A DNA stretch of 64,000 nt from Blasia pusilla (Eukaryota > Marchantiophyta > Marchantiopsida > Blasiales): assembly GCA_050084515.1 (NCBI GenBank), contig CM114273.1, positions 18,786,001-18,850,000 of the forward strand. Reading direction: 5' to 3'. Below the pieces are notes generated by a model that did not search any database, had not been told where the DNA came from, and worked only from the letters and a program-made list of their open reading frames with translations. A program made the position numbers and the translations under genes. The stretch's first letter is position 1, and each line of letters opens with the position of its first letter. Shown piece after piece: positions 11,857 to 21,964 of this stretch.

Positions 11857-13101
11857 GTGTTCATGGCATGCATGGCCATTTCCACAGTCGCCATGTGATT
11901 AGGGTATGGATTTAGCACGACTGCCTTCACGCAAAAATGCGCCTCCAATGAATTTTGGCGCTCCTTTGCAAATTGGGTCCACGCCATGAACCTATGGTTT
12001 AGGGTTTAGGGTTTAGGGACCTAAACCCTAAACCTCCATCCCAGAGGAAGAAATAGAGGTTCCGCATCCAGCTGAATTCCGTCCCCTCAATCCCTCTTCT
12101 GAATTCTTGATCTCTCATCCTCCAGAATGTGTCGAGCGCTTCCAAGTCCTCCTCCGTCACCAGCGCTTGGGTTCCATGTTGATCGTAAGGCTGAACATAG
12201 AACGGAGAGAAGCTGTCGACGTAGGATGTTGTCACTGTCGACTGTTTCAGCTTCGCAATATCCTTGTCAGAGTGAATTTTGCAGACGTACTCCATTGTCC
12301 GCAATCGGCAAAGTGGAATTCTCGGGGCGTTCTGGCCCCCCATCAGTGCCATCTGCTTTACAACCTGTCACAAGGGGGAAAAAGTCAATAAACTACACTC
12401 AATTGCCAATGAATTGCAACATGGGCCTTCAAATAACTCAAAGATCAAAGATCGTTTCTTACCCGCTCAAAGATTGGATTGGTGTCTTGGCCCACCAACT
12501 ACTCTAGGACAGCAACTGGCAAGTCCACTTGAAACTCGTCGATCCTATAGAGGTCAATTTCTTCCGCCGGGCTCAGAGACGAGGAAGACTGCTCTCCTGC
12601 ATCTTCAGAGATATCCACCATCTCCACGCTGGCGGTCCTCATGACCTCATCATCCGTCACTTGAACTTTGGCCGTTTCCTCAGCCGATTTTATATTGATT
12701 GTGTCCCCGGACTTCATCGGGGACATTTCTTGCATCTCAACACTTTTGGTCGGACGGGCCGGGATTTCTTCAATGGCAATCGCTTTTTCCATTCGAGCTT
12801 TTGCCAATTGTGCTCTCCTCACCGACGCGACCAGACGCTTCTTTTCACGCTTTTCCTCGGCGATCCTTTTCTTCAAGGCTTGCGACGCCTCACCCTCTGC
12901 GTTATGTTTTTTGAGCGCCTCCTTAACACATTTTTCAAGAAGCTCCTGCCTGTGCATATCTGCTTCCCTTTCCCGCTCCTTGATCTCTTGGTGCCTTATC
13001 TCATTGGCCGAACGAGGCCCTGGAGATGGTGACGTAGGAGTCCTCATGGACTTGGGAGTGAAGCTCCCAACCTTGTTTTCTTGAGATTTTTTCCTCGTCA
13101 T
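11857..13101 (-). pseudogene. Gene M copy II, exons 1 and 2
   Basis: Exon 1 is 13101-12463. It begins MTRKKSQENK and encodes about 200 residues rich in Glu, Lys and Arg, with heptad-like helix from about residue 30 to 115 (NEIRHQEIKEREREADMHRQ and onward), then an acidic linker. The start is chosen because MTRKK is kept in all copies with this exon. The donor is CGG/GTAAGA and intron 1 is about 98 bp. Exon 2 is 12364-11857, encoding VVKQMALM to EMAMHAM and donor GTAAGT. There is an in-frame TAG at 12499, and a telomere-repeat fold-back inserted at about 11997-12034 breaks exon 2. The function of this N-terminal half is unknown. Confidence 0.6.
11995..12036. repeat. Inverted telomere-repeat insertion in gene M exon 2
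   Basis: About three TTTAGGG units are followed at once by two CCCTAAA units, a fold-back with arms of about 15 nt. Other copies of the exon (6400, 59300 and 47910) read straight through without it. TTTAGGG is the common plant telomere repeat. Confidence 0.85.
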
Positions 13102-13362
13102 TGTTCTCGAAAATGCCTCCTCCTCGACAACGAAGTTACTTTCTATGCACGATGAGTCGCCTTGCTGATGTCGTGATGAGTCGCCTTGATGAGTCGCTCG
13201 AATCGTCTCACAATTTTTCGCTCGAATCGTCTCACGATCGTTCGCTCAAATTGTCTCGCGATGAGTCACCGTGTAAAGCGCCCCTTGGTGTATGGTTAGC
13301 AGCTGCGCGGAAGAGCAACCGAGATCGTGAAATGAAAAACCGGAACTGAGCGAACCCTCGCC
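13102..13362 (-). promoter_or_regulatory. Gene M 5' leader with GATGAGTCGCC and CGAATCGTCTC repeats
   Basis: A non-coding leader between the TATA box and the first ATG. It contains short direct repeats: GATGAGTCGCCTTG twice at about 13150-13195 and CGAATCGTCTCAC twice at about 13200-13245. A related but rearranged leader lies at 42781-43034. Confidence 0.45.
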
Positions 13363-13370
13363 TATTTATA
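13363..13370 (-). promoter_or_regulatory. TATA box of gene M in E1
   Basis: TATAAATAGG on the minus strand, about 260 bp upstream of the gene M start at 13101. The same box is at 42772-42780 (plus) and 60599-60607 (minus), always in the context AAAAGTATAAATAGG followed by the gene M leader. Confidence 0.65.
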
Positions 13371-13454
13371 CTTTTCGAGCCGTTGGGCTGATCATTGGGT
13401 CGCACCATCATTCCGACGGCGACGTGTCGGCTGTTATGGAAGTCTAGACGTGAA

Positions 13455-14765
13455 AACCACCAACCCGACGACTCCAACGGGTTGCACGCATCCGTCCTCC
13501 TTGGGTTAAAAAGACGAGCTATCCTAGCAACCCGTCGGAGACCAACAGGTTGCGCGCCTCCGCCATCTTTGGGCAAGAATGCGAGGTACCTGCGCAACCC
13601 GTCGGAGATCGGGGGGTTGCACACTTCCCTCGTCTTGGGATAAGAAGGCGGCGTACCTGCGCAACTTGTTGGAGGCCGACGGGTTGCACGCTTCCTTCAT
13701 GTAAGCGTAACAAGACGAGGCACTTGCACAACCCGTCGGAGGTTGACGGGTTGCATGCTTCCCTCATCTTGGGATAACAAGGCGGGGTACCCGTGCAACT
13801 CGTCGTAGGCCGACGGGTTGCACGCTTCCTTCATGTAAGCGTTACAAGGCGAGGCACTTGCGCAAGCCGTCGGAGGTTGACGGGTTGCACGCTTCCCTCA
13901 TCTTGGGATAACAAGGCGGGGTACCCGCGCAACTCGTCGGAGGCCGACGGGTTGCATGCTTCCCTCATCTTGGGATAACAAGGCGGGGTACCCGCGCAAC
14001 TCGTCAGAGGCCGACGGGTTGCGCGCTTCCTTCATGTAAGCGTTACAAGCCGAGGCACTTGCGCAACCTGTCGGTGGCTGACGGGTTGCACGCTTCCGTC
14101 ATGTAAGCGTAACAAGGCGAGGCACTTGCGCAACCCGTCGGAGGCCGACGGGTTGCACACTTCCTTCATGTAAGCGTTACAAGCCGAGGCACTTGCGCAA
14201 CCTATTAGAGGCCGACGGGTTGCACGCTTCCCTCATCTTGGGATAAGAAGGTGGGGTACCCGCGCAACTCGTCCGAGGCCGACAGGTTGTACGCTTCCTT
14301 CATGTAAGCGTTACAAGGCGAGGCACTTGCGCAACCTGTTTGAGGTCGACGGGTTGCACGCTTCCCTCATCTTGGGATAACAAGGCGGGGTACCCGCGCA
14401 ACTCGTCGGAGGCCGACGGGTTGCACGCTTCCTTCATGTAAGCATTACAAGGCGAGGCACTTGCGCAACCCGTCAGATGTCGACGGGTTGCACGCTTCCC
14501 TCATCTTGGGATAACAAGGCGGGGTACCCGCGCAACTCGTCGGAGGCCGACGGGTTGCACGCTTCCTTCATGTAAGCATTACAAGGCGAGGCACTTGCGC
14601 AACCCGTCAGAGGCCGACGGGTTGCACGCTTCTCATCTTGGGGTAATAGGCGAGGTACCTGGGTAACCCGTCGGTTACCAACAGGGTTGCACGCTTTTCT
14701 ATCCCTTGGGTAACAATGCGACAACGCATAGTTCCGAGGCAACCCCTTGCAATCCGACGCGTCAC
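13455..14765. repeat. 67-bp tandem palindrome array in the central region of E1
   Basis: About twenty units of 67 bp. I measured intervals of 67 bp between palindrome starts at 13795, 13862, 13929, 13996 and 14063. Each unit is a palindrome (arms GCAACYCGTCGG and CCGACGGGTTGC, centre often AGG) plus a spacer of one of two types. One type contains TTCATGTAAGCGTTACAAGG, the other CTCATCTTGGGATAACAAGG. They alternate in part, giving a 134-bp higher-order unit. The array sits between the two divergent promoters. Confidence 0.85.
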
Positions 14766-15104
14766 AACATCTACCTTGAGTTGGAAAATCCCGTAACAGT
14801 CCCCAACGATTGATTGCCTTAGCAAATGCAAGCGATGTCTCGTGTTTGATGCTTGCAAAATTGACTCAAAAGATGATTGGTTGGCAAGAAGGGGGTACCA
14901 ACCCAATGGACTCCGATGGGTTCCAACTTGCATTGGGACACGGAAACAAAAAACGGAACTAGGTGCTTTGCTACCCACGTCTGTGATTCCCAAATTCTGC
15001 AACCTATCGGACTCCGACAAGTTGCAACAGAATTGAATCCATCATCTCAGACAATTTCACCTACCAAACTTCATCTTGTCAGGAGAATGTGAGTCCCTAT
15101 TCAC

Positions 15105-15177
15105 TATAAATTAAACATTCTCATTCTCATTCTCATACCCATTCCCATTCTTATCCTCATTCTTATTCTCAGTCTCC
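15105..15177 (+). promoter_or_regulatory. Transposase core promoter and CATTCT microsatellite (E1)
   Basis: TATAAATTAA at 15105-15114 is followed by a CATTCT/TATTCT microsatellite to about 15177, then the ATG at 15199. The same layout occurs at 31627-31703, 41772-41696 (minus) and 61418-61483, with TATA to ATG distances of about 65-95 bp. Transcription would start inside the pyrimidine repeat. Confidence 0.6.
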
Positions 15178-15198
15178 TCCCAATGGAATCTTCAAGGA

Positions 15199-18100
15199 AT
15201 GGATAATTATGTGAAGCTCACTTGTGGTAGTCATCTAGCGGCCCTTCCTCAATCAAAAATCGTTTGACCGCAAGCTCGTGAGTGTTTCATACCACTGGTT
15301 GAAAATTTTCTCTTAGTTCGATTTCTTCTCCAAATTTGAACCATCTTTGTGTCCAAGGATGTTAGGGTGGACGGTACGGAGGACATAATAGGTGAGACAA
15401 TCCATCCAGTGATTGCAGACCGTAAAGTTTGGAATCTCTTACCTCTAGCAAATGGTCAATACAGAGTCTACGGCTTGCCTCTGAATTCCTCAGTTTCCAA
15501 AGTAGACAGTCGAGAATTTCCTAGTGCACCGAGCTCTACGTTTGCAACTCCTAGCTCAGTAGATCCGGCATCGACTCCAACTTCACACGTTCGTCATAAT
15601 GTTGTACTTCCTAAAGACATTCCGGATGTCGTCAACCTCAGTGAATCTGTCGGACATCAACCGGGTCCTCTATCCGCCTACTCGTTCTTCTTGCAAGAAT
15701 CAGGCAATTGTTTGCTATTGTCTCTCACCTTGAAAATGTTCAAGCACATTCTTGTCGACGAGCTACCGCCCAGATACGATGATAATTGCATTTTTGAGTT
15801 TCCTCCACTTGCTTTTCCTTCTCAAAAGAAAGATGGAGGACATTTGAAGGGTATGGACAGAAAGTCTGATTATCATCGATGGTGCAGGCTTCAACGGACT
15901 AGTGCTTCAATTCCATATGGTCCTTGGATTGTCTCCCGCCGCCAATGCGTTGGAGCCTTGGAGTGTAGAAGTCCAACATGCCCGTATCTTGAGCGCAACA
16001 GGTGGGTCAATACGTCGCAATTCCCCCCCAAGAATGTAGAAACTCCCTATGAGGTCCGTGCCACCATACCGCCGGGAGGCCATCGATGTCCTCATTGTCA
16101 AGCATCCCCTTTCTGCGTTGGAGCATGTCTTGCATACATATTTTTCATTGCCCACGACTTGGGTTCCACATGAGAGTACACAAGGGTGGCAGTTTATGTT
16201 GGCTCCCACACTCATTCTGTTACCGATGCAATTTAGAGACACATCAAGGAGGATTTGGCGAAGAAAGTGGCCGAGGTCTATAGAAACTCTCCGGGTTCAA
16301 AGCCCGGAGTGATCAAGTTAACAACATCATCACAAATTTGTGAATAACTGCTTGGAATCCCTGGACAGGGCAAGATCACGGTTGCTGAGTAGAAGCAACT
16401 ATGGGAAAATCTTGCTTTTCTTGCTGATCCTGAATGCTTCCGGAATTTGTTGCGTTAAATACGGGTACTGGATGGAAAGACGGCCGAAATGGATGCCATT
16501 GCGAGAATCAAGGCGAGCTCCAGGTTTCCATTCATTCAGAGATGGAAGTTCATGGGCCGGGGAGGCGAAGGATCCAGGGCCTATGTCTTCAAAATATCAA
16601 TGACAGGTCCGTCGAGTGGCTTCGAATGAGGGAAGGGGAAGATCTTTACGGTAGCTGGGTAAGCTTTGATATTTGCTACAGAGTGCTGAACAGATGGTTG
16701 ACAATGGGTGCTCATGTTTATGACCATGTGGAGAAGGGACTCAAAACTATATTTGTCTGTGAAGTAAAACAAAAGGCCACCTCCGGAAATTTATGGGTTC
16801 ATGGCGGACAATGCACAACCTGGGTGGATTGCTATTAGGGAAGTGTTTTGGGGTGGAGAGGTTCAACCGGAGAGGGAAAGGTCGTATGCTTTCCATTGGC
16901 AACAGTCTGTGACCCGGTAGACCAAATCTTGCATCAAGGAGAATAAGAGGACAGAGCATGTCACTCTACTCCAACGCTGCAAGGACAAAAAAACCTTGAA
17001 ACAGGCCATGGAATGCCAAGAAGAACTTCATGGGTGGTGGAGGAAACATGCGATTGAGGGGAAGTACAAAGAGTTATGCTTTTGGCTGAGTTGGTGGACT
17101 GTACAAATGAGACAATGGGGAAACTTCATGCGGGAGGTGAGTTCACTAATTTTTCTCATCAAGCTCACGTTCAAAAGCATGGGCACTATAGGGATTTCAA
17201 ACCAAAGAAACCAAGCAACCCGTCGGATGCGACGGGTTGCCTGAGTGTGCAACCCGTCAGAAACAGACGGGTTGCCTAAGCGTGCAACCAGTCGGAAACC
17301 AACAGGTGCATCAAGAATGTTTCTAATACCCGTCGGAGCGCGACATCATGCACGAGGAATGTTTGTGCAACCCGTCGGAACCTGACTGGTTGCATGAGTG
17401 TGTAACCTGTCGAATCCCGACGGGTTGCAAGTTGCACGTATACAAGGCCTGCAGATAGCTCGACCCGGATGGGTTGCAAGCCGCAAGGCTGCAAGTTTAC
17501 TTGATCTGCAACCCGTCGGATTCCGACACCTGGTGTCTGTCTGCAACTTGTGGGATTCGGACTAGTTGCGTCTGTATGCGACTCCTAGCATTCACACAGG
17601 TTGCAGCTGTCTCCAAGTCGCATCCAGACAAGTTGCATCAGTTCAAGTTAATTAGAACCCGTCGAATTCCAATAGTTGCAAAACTTCATGTGTGGACACT
17701 TCTTGTAAGCCAACGGAATCCGACAGGTTGCACAAGGATTTTTTAGATCGGACCGGCCTGCTTCTCACAACCCATCCGTTTTGACGGATTGCAGTAGTAA
17801 GTTTGTGGGTGCTAGGTTGCAGGAAAAGGTTACAAGGACATTCCAGGGATGTCTCCGACTTGCAAACCGTTTCAAGTCGGAGGCTGGAAAATCCATGTGC
17901 GATTTGTCGGATTCCGATGACTTGCACTTGGATCTTCCAGCCCGGAGTGGCCAAAGTTACTTGCAACCCGCCTGAATCCGACGGGTTGCACTAGGTGGTT
18001 CCTGGGTGTTGCAACATGTCGGAAACCGAGGGGTTGCAGAGTCATTCATGGGATGCCTCCGACTTGCAACCCATCTGGTTTCGACAGGTAGCTTTTTTCT

Positions 18101-19706
18101 TTGCTCATAGAGCTATTTTGGTTCCCTTCTCACATTGCCGTCGTTGCACGGATTGAACATTCATGAAAATGCCCTCTGCCCCAACACAAGTGGAGCAGAA
18201 AGTGTTCATTTCTCCTGGAGGTCGTCACAAGCATGCCAAAGAATTTCACTTGTGGAGGCATGCCACCAAGACCAAGCAAGAGCAATGCTACAGTCTGCAG
18301 CATCCCATATCTTCCTCACAAAAGGCATAACAAAAGGAAGTGGGCCTTCGATCTACGAGCTCTATGTCAGGGCGGCTGTGAGATCGGATGATGAGAAACT
18401 CTATGTGGAAGCCTTCAATTGGTGCATAGTAGGAACTCCCCTTGAGCAAGATGTCCACATTGCTGGGGACATTCGTGGGCGTGTTTCAAGACGTCCCATA
18501 CAGATGGTGGTAGAGCAGTCCGAGCGAGACTCGTGGAGACCATATAAGTATCTTGACTTGAGGCAGGTGAAGAGGCAGTATCCAGGAACGGACACAATGA
18601 TTGATTAGGATGAAGAAATCATGCCGCCTAGGTATTCGGAGACCCGGGATTGCTCCGAAATCCGTGATGCAGTAACTTCTCCAAAATCAGTGAATGTTTT
18701 ATTTCAAAAGCCCTCCGTTGCTGGAAGTTCGCAACATCCGGTTGCTGGGGTGGTTCAACAGTATGGGATTTCAGTCATTGAGGTGGATTGCAACCTCAAA
18801 CGGTGGCATATATCTTGGAGCAACCCTGGAAGTGGACCCACTTGCAGGGCAGGATCTGATGGCATTAGGAGAGCATGCGGCACTTTCCTAAATAAGAACT
18901 GTGCAAGGACTGAACGACCACTGCTTGGATTTTGGGGGCTCAAAACCTTTGATTGTTTCACAAGGACTGGGGATCAATTGAAGTACTTCTTCTGCCCAAA
19001 TGAATCTTGCACTTTTCGGAAGTCTTATCCGGCTGCCATTGGAGCTCCTAGGAATACCTCCACGATTTGGCCTATTGCCGCAGGTACGAATTGCACTCAA
19101 GACGAAGTGGACAATCTTACAAGTGCCAGTTTCAGACTCGTAGATGGAGGAAGTTTGGAGCATGTTTGCATTACAAAGACCTTCGCATTTCGTATTCAAC
19201 CCAAGATTGATGTCAACATGTACCTCGAGAAGGTGGATGATCTTAATCCACTATTTCTGTTTGAGTCTAGAAATGGAGTGAAGAGAAACAGAATGTGTAG
19301 GCCAACGGTGGAGAGAGCAAAGTGAATTGCATCAGCTCGAAAGGCAAAAATAGAGATCATCGCCACGAAAGATGTCCAGAGTGGCAATGGAATAGGAAGG
19401 ATGTATTGGGTTAGGAACAACACTGTAAATTCAAGTGTCATAGGGGTGTATGTGGTGCACATCTGTTGCTTTCCCACACGTTCATATGATGACTTTGTCC
19501 AAAGAGAGATAAGTGGGAAAAGGTATTTCCCTTGTAAGCATGTACTATGTGTTGCTGGTAGTTTTAAGAGAGTCGGAGGTAGGAGTAGGAATCAACCAAC
19601 CAATTCTGTCCCTCAAGGAAGTGCAAAGTATTTTAAACAAACCACTTTGAGGATGCAAAATGAGGTTTTAGATTGTACTTTCATTTTTCCAGAACCTTCA
19701 CTTTGA
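15199..19706 (+). pseudogene. MULE-like transposase, two exons (E1)
   Basis: Exon 1 is 15199-17136 and exon 2 about 18150-19706. The N-terminus is MDNYVKLTCGSHLAALPQ. A WRKY-GCM1-like zinc finger lies at about 15940-16200 (RRQCVGALECRSPTC, GGHRCPHCQ, FCVGAC and VGSHTH). The DDE core covers FDICYRV, the VDHVEK-like stretch and MADNAQPGW/AFHW, in part frameshifted. Exon 2 holds CPNESC and the SWIM region. This combination is known from Mutator-family transposases. Damage: stops in the first 50 codons, a frameshift near 16170, stops at 18606 and 19323, the acceptor AG changed to AC at 18148-18149, and the first two SWIM cysteines replaced by Arg and Tyr. Gene M runs divergently upstream. Confidence 0.7.
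17215..18090. repeat. Palindromes in the T intron of E1
   Basis: The intron (17137 to about 18149) contains more than ten palindromes, including CAACCCGTCGGATTCCGACA-type units and half-sites, with irregular spacing. Several have decayed arms. Confidence 0.75.
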
Positions 19707-20065
19707 GCTTGAACTCTATTCAGCCCTAGGCAAATGATAGATTTTTTCCAAGCCTTGGATGGAAAAAGTGATTGGTTCCACACTTATGATTCCACTGATT
19801 TTCCATTATTCTATATTTTGTGCAATTTGCAACTCGTCGGACTCAGATGGGTTGCCAAAATGTGGAAGGAAAAAAAAAACTGTGGGAGTGCTTAAGAACT
19901 GAGCAGAAAAGTGCAAAAAAATTCACACAAAAAGTTTCCTCTCTTCAACCCAATGGAAACTCTCTTCAAATCACAGGAAACTCTCTTTAAAAAAAATAAC
20001 TCTTTCGGTTCAAGGTAGTTTCATCTCTCCTCTCTTCCTCTCTTCCTCTCCTCTTACCACACCTC
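19707..20065 (+). other. T-arm 3' non-coding region and outer terminus (E1)
   Basis: Matches 10814-11160 and, inverted, 37155-37488. It holds one palindrome near 19830, a poly-purine stretch, then CTCTTCCTCTCTTCCTCTCC and TTACCACACCTC at the end. The polypyrimidine stretch resembles the one at the M-arm terminus, so the two ends form an imperfect terminal inverted repeat of about 35 bp. Confidence 0.65.
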
Positions 20066-20269
20066 GGTAAGCGTGGCCTCCCCTAGGCCGCCTCATTTAT
20101 AGCTGATGGTGTTGCCTGCACTCCATTGTGCTATTTACAATCTCGCTGACGATGTGATCCTCCACACGTCCGATAAGAAATACTTGAGCCCTCCTGCCCA
20201 GCGTATGACAAAACAAGTTGTGGTCTTGGATCCCGATATCCTCCCGTAGCCCTTGGTCCCATGACTCTA

Positions 20270-20930
20270 TCTCAAGTAGTGCATTGCGGCACTGATGGAG
20301 ACACCGTCACTCGTGTCGTCTCCCTCAAAGATGACGTGCCTGTCATCAAAACTCTCTCCTCAAGTATGTTGAGCTCAATGCGCTCCACCAAAAAAAATAC
20401 AGACTTGAGAGTAGGCAAACCATACAGGTAAGAGAGTTGCATCTTGCAGTCTCTTCCGCAACTCACAATCTAGCATCGCATACCAGAATTGAACCGCTTG
20501 CGCTTCTATCACACCGTGAGTTGCTGTGGTCAACTGTTGGAGCCATGCATAGGCCTCTCGAAGACTCTCTCTCTCGCTCTCCACTGAAACTCATGAATCG
20601 ACTTCAGCTTGTTGGTCCTCACCCCTTGATAGTTCCTCCCCAACTCTGGGAAGAAATCAACCAACAGGTTGAATGCGGGTGGTACTCGCCTGGTCACACT
20701 AGATTCGGGTCGACAACTCCTCCAAGTGCCTCCTCTGTGCTGTTAGTGGATCCTACTGCAGCCGCCACATCATACATCGCACGCCCTGTGAGGAACACAT
20801 ATCTTGGAAATCAAAATAGTCTCCATGCCTCGATCTCCACCTCATGGAGAATCCAAAACTTGTGGTAATCATCCATGGGAGGGCCCTCTAGATGCTGAAA
20901 AAGTCCCTTCCACGCCATAAAAGGGTCGAA
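20270..20930 (-). pseudogene. Ty3/gypsy-like gag fragment
   Basis: Minus-strand translation in two overlapping frames gives ESLREAYAWLQQLTTATHG, EAQAVQFWYAMLDCELRKRL and PTLKSVFFLVERIELNILEE. This is the pattern of the capsid-like gag region of plant Ty3/gypsy retrotransposons (RESLxEAYxRLRRL...WYxxLDxELR...VFxLxExIELNLxEE). There is a frameshift near 20440, and stops upstream near 20700-20880. No protease, reverse transcriptase or clear LTR was found nearby. Confidence 0.55.
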
Positions 20931-21054
20931 TCTTTGCTAGTTCTGCATCCTCTGTGCATCGCACAACTATCAAACTCCTCCATAAAATCATCCAAATCGA
21001 TGATTCCCACCATGCTGAGAACCGTCAGGGTCCCCTTGTGGACCCATATGTATT

Positions 21055-21424
21055 GCGATCATCCATGTCCCACAACAACGATGTGGCAACACTCGCGACA
21101 CTCCGTGGCCTCTCGGGTAGCTCAGAATCCGCTGACGTCACCTTTGGAGTAACTACAACTGGCGGTTGAGGTGGTTCCTCGTGTGGAAACCCTCGATACC
21201 TAGCCCCACTTAGTGTAAATCCTACCGCCCATACATATCGCGATCATCCATGTCCCACAACAACAGTGTGGCGACACTCGCAACATTCTGTGGCCTCTCA
21301 AGTAGCTTAGAATCCGCTGACGTCACCTCTGAAGTAGCTACAATTGGCGGTTGAGCTGGTTCCTTGTGCGGAAACCCTTGATACCTAGCCCCACTCCGTG
21401 TAGATCCTCCACCAATTCTAATAC
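21055..21424. repeat. Tandem duplication, 185-bp unit
   Basis: Two imperfect copies. The block beginning GCGATCATCCATGTCCCACA occurs at 21055 and again at 21240, followed in both by similar sequence up to CTAGCCCCACT. It lies upstream of the gag fragment in its reading direction. Confidence 0.8.
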
Positions 21425-21964
21425 TCTCGGGATGCGCCGTGGTGAAACCTGCAAACTACTATGACTCACTCTCGAGCCACTAGCTTTGCACTAGACAATG
21501 CCCAAACTGTGGACACGCCTCCACTTATCTCACCTGAGGTCAACACTCGGCAAATAGCCCGCACACTAAGTCACTCCTGACTAGTGTGGTATACATTCAT
21601 CCCACCAAGTTCTCTACAATAGTCGCAGTAGTGTCGTGCACTCACCAACGCACTAATCCACAATGTGTGTTCCCCAAAAATCACCCCTCAAACATCTCCA
21701 TAAGCAGCATGGTAAGTGAATAAATTCCCTTGTGTGCAACAGCTAGTCATCACTTCCTTGTGGGTGTGTTGGTAACACAACATGCTAAAGAACTCTCCAC
21801 TTAAGCACACTCTGGAAGAATAGAATTGGGATGGGTGACCTAGAAGTTATGCTAAACTGGATCAACATCAACTTTCCGAGTCCTCACGCCTGCCATCTAG
21901 CTAGCTTGGTGGCGCCTCGCGCCTTCGACTCCTCTCACGCCCACTCGTACCTTTGACACCTCTC

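Larger units (their letters stand above)
11161..20065. mobile_element. Bidirectional element E1 (M arm truncated, T arm complete)
   Basis: The central region at 13102-15198 separates gene M (minus strand, from 13101) from the transposase (plus strand, from 15199). The T-arm terminus is at about 20065 (CTCTTACCACACCTC). The M arm stops in intron 2 at 11161, where another T-arm fragment is inserted. Confidence 0.75.

Noticed and set aside
12529-13084. Plus-strand frames opposite gene M exon 1
   Set aside because: They are complements of the exon 1 coiled-coil coding sequence, whose minus-strand reading is the one preserved at the protein level in other copies.
13232-14742. Reading frames of 60-140 codons rich in RRxPTGC or NPSxSDGL
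   Set aside because: They are translations of the palindrome (GCAACCCGTCGG and its complement) in different frames. They recur on both strands and have no conserved start or end.
13455-14765. CRISPR-like array (regular short repeats and spacers)
   Set aside because: The spacers are near-identical between units and the repeat is a full palindrome. The region lies in a eukaryotic transposon with introns, and no cas-like gene is present.
15199-19706. Assignment of the transposase to the KDZ (Kyakuja-Dileera-Zisupton) group
   Set aside because: KDZ elements also carry DNA-modifying enzymes, which made this tempting. The GCM1-like finger, the AFHW box after the second Asp and the C-terminal SWIM finger fit the MULE group better.
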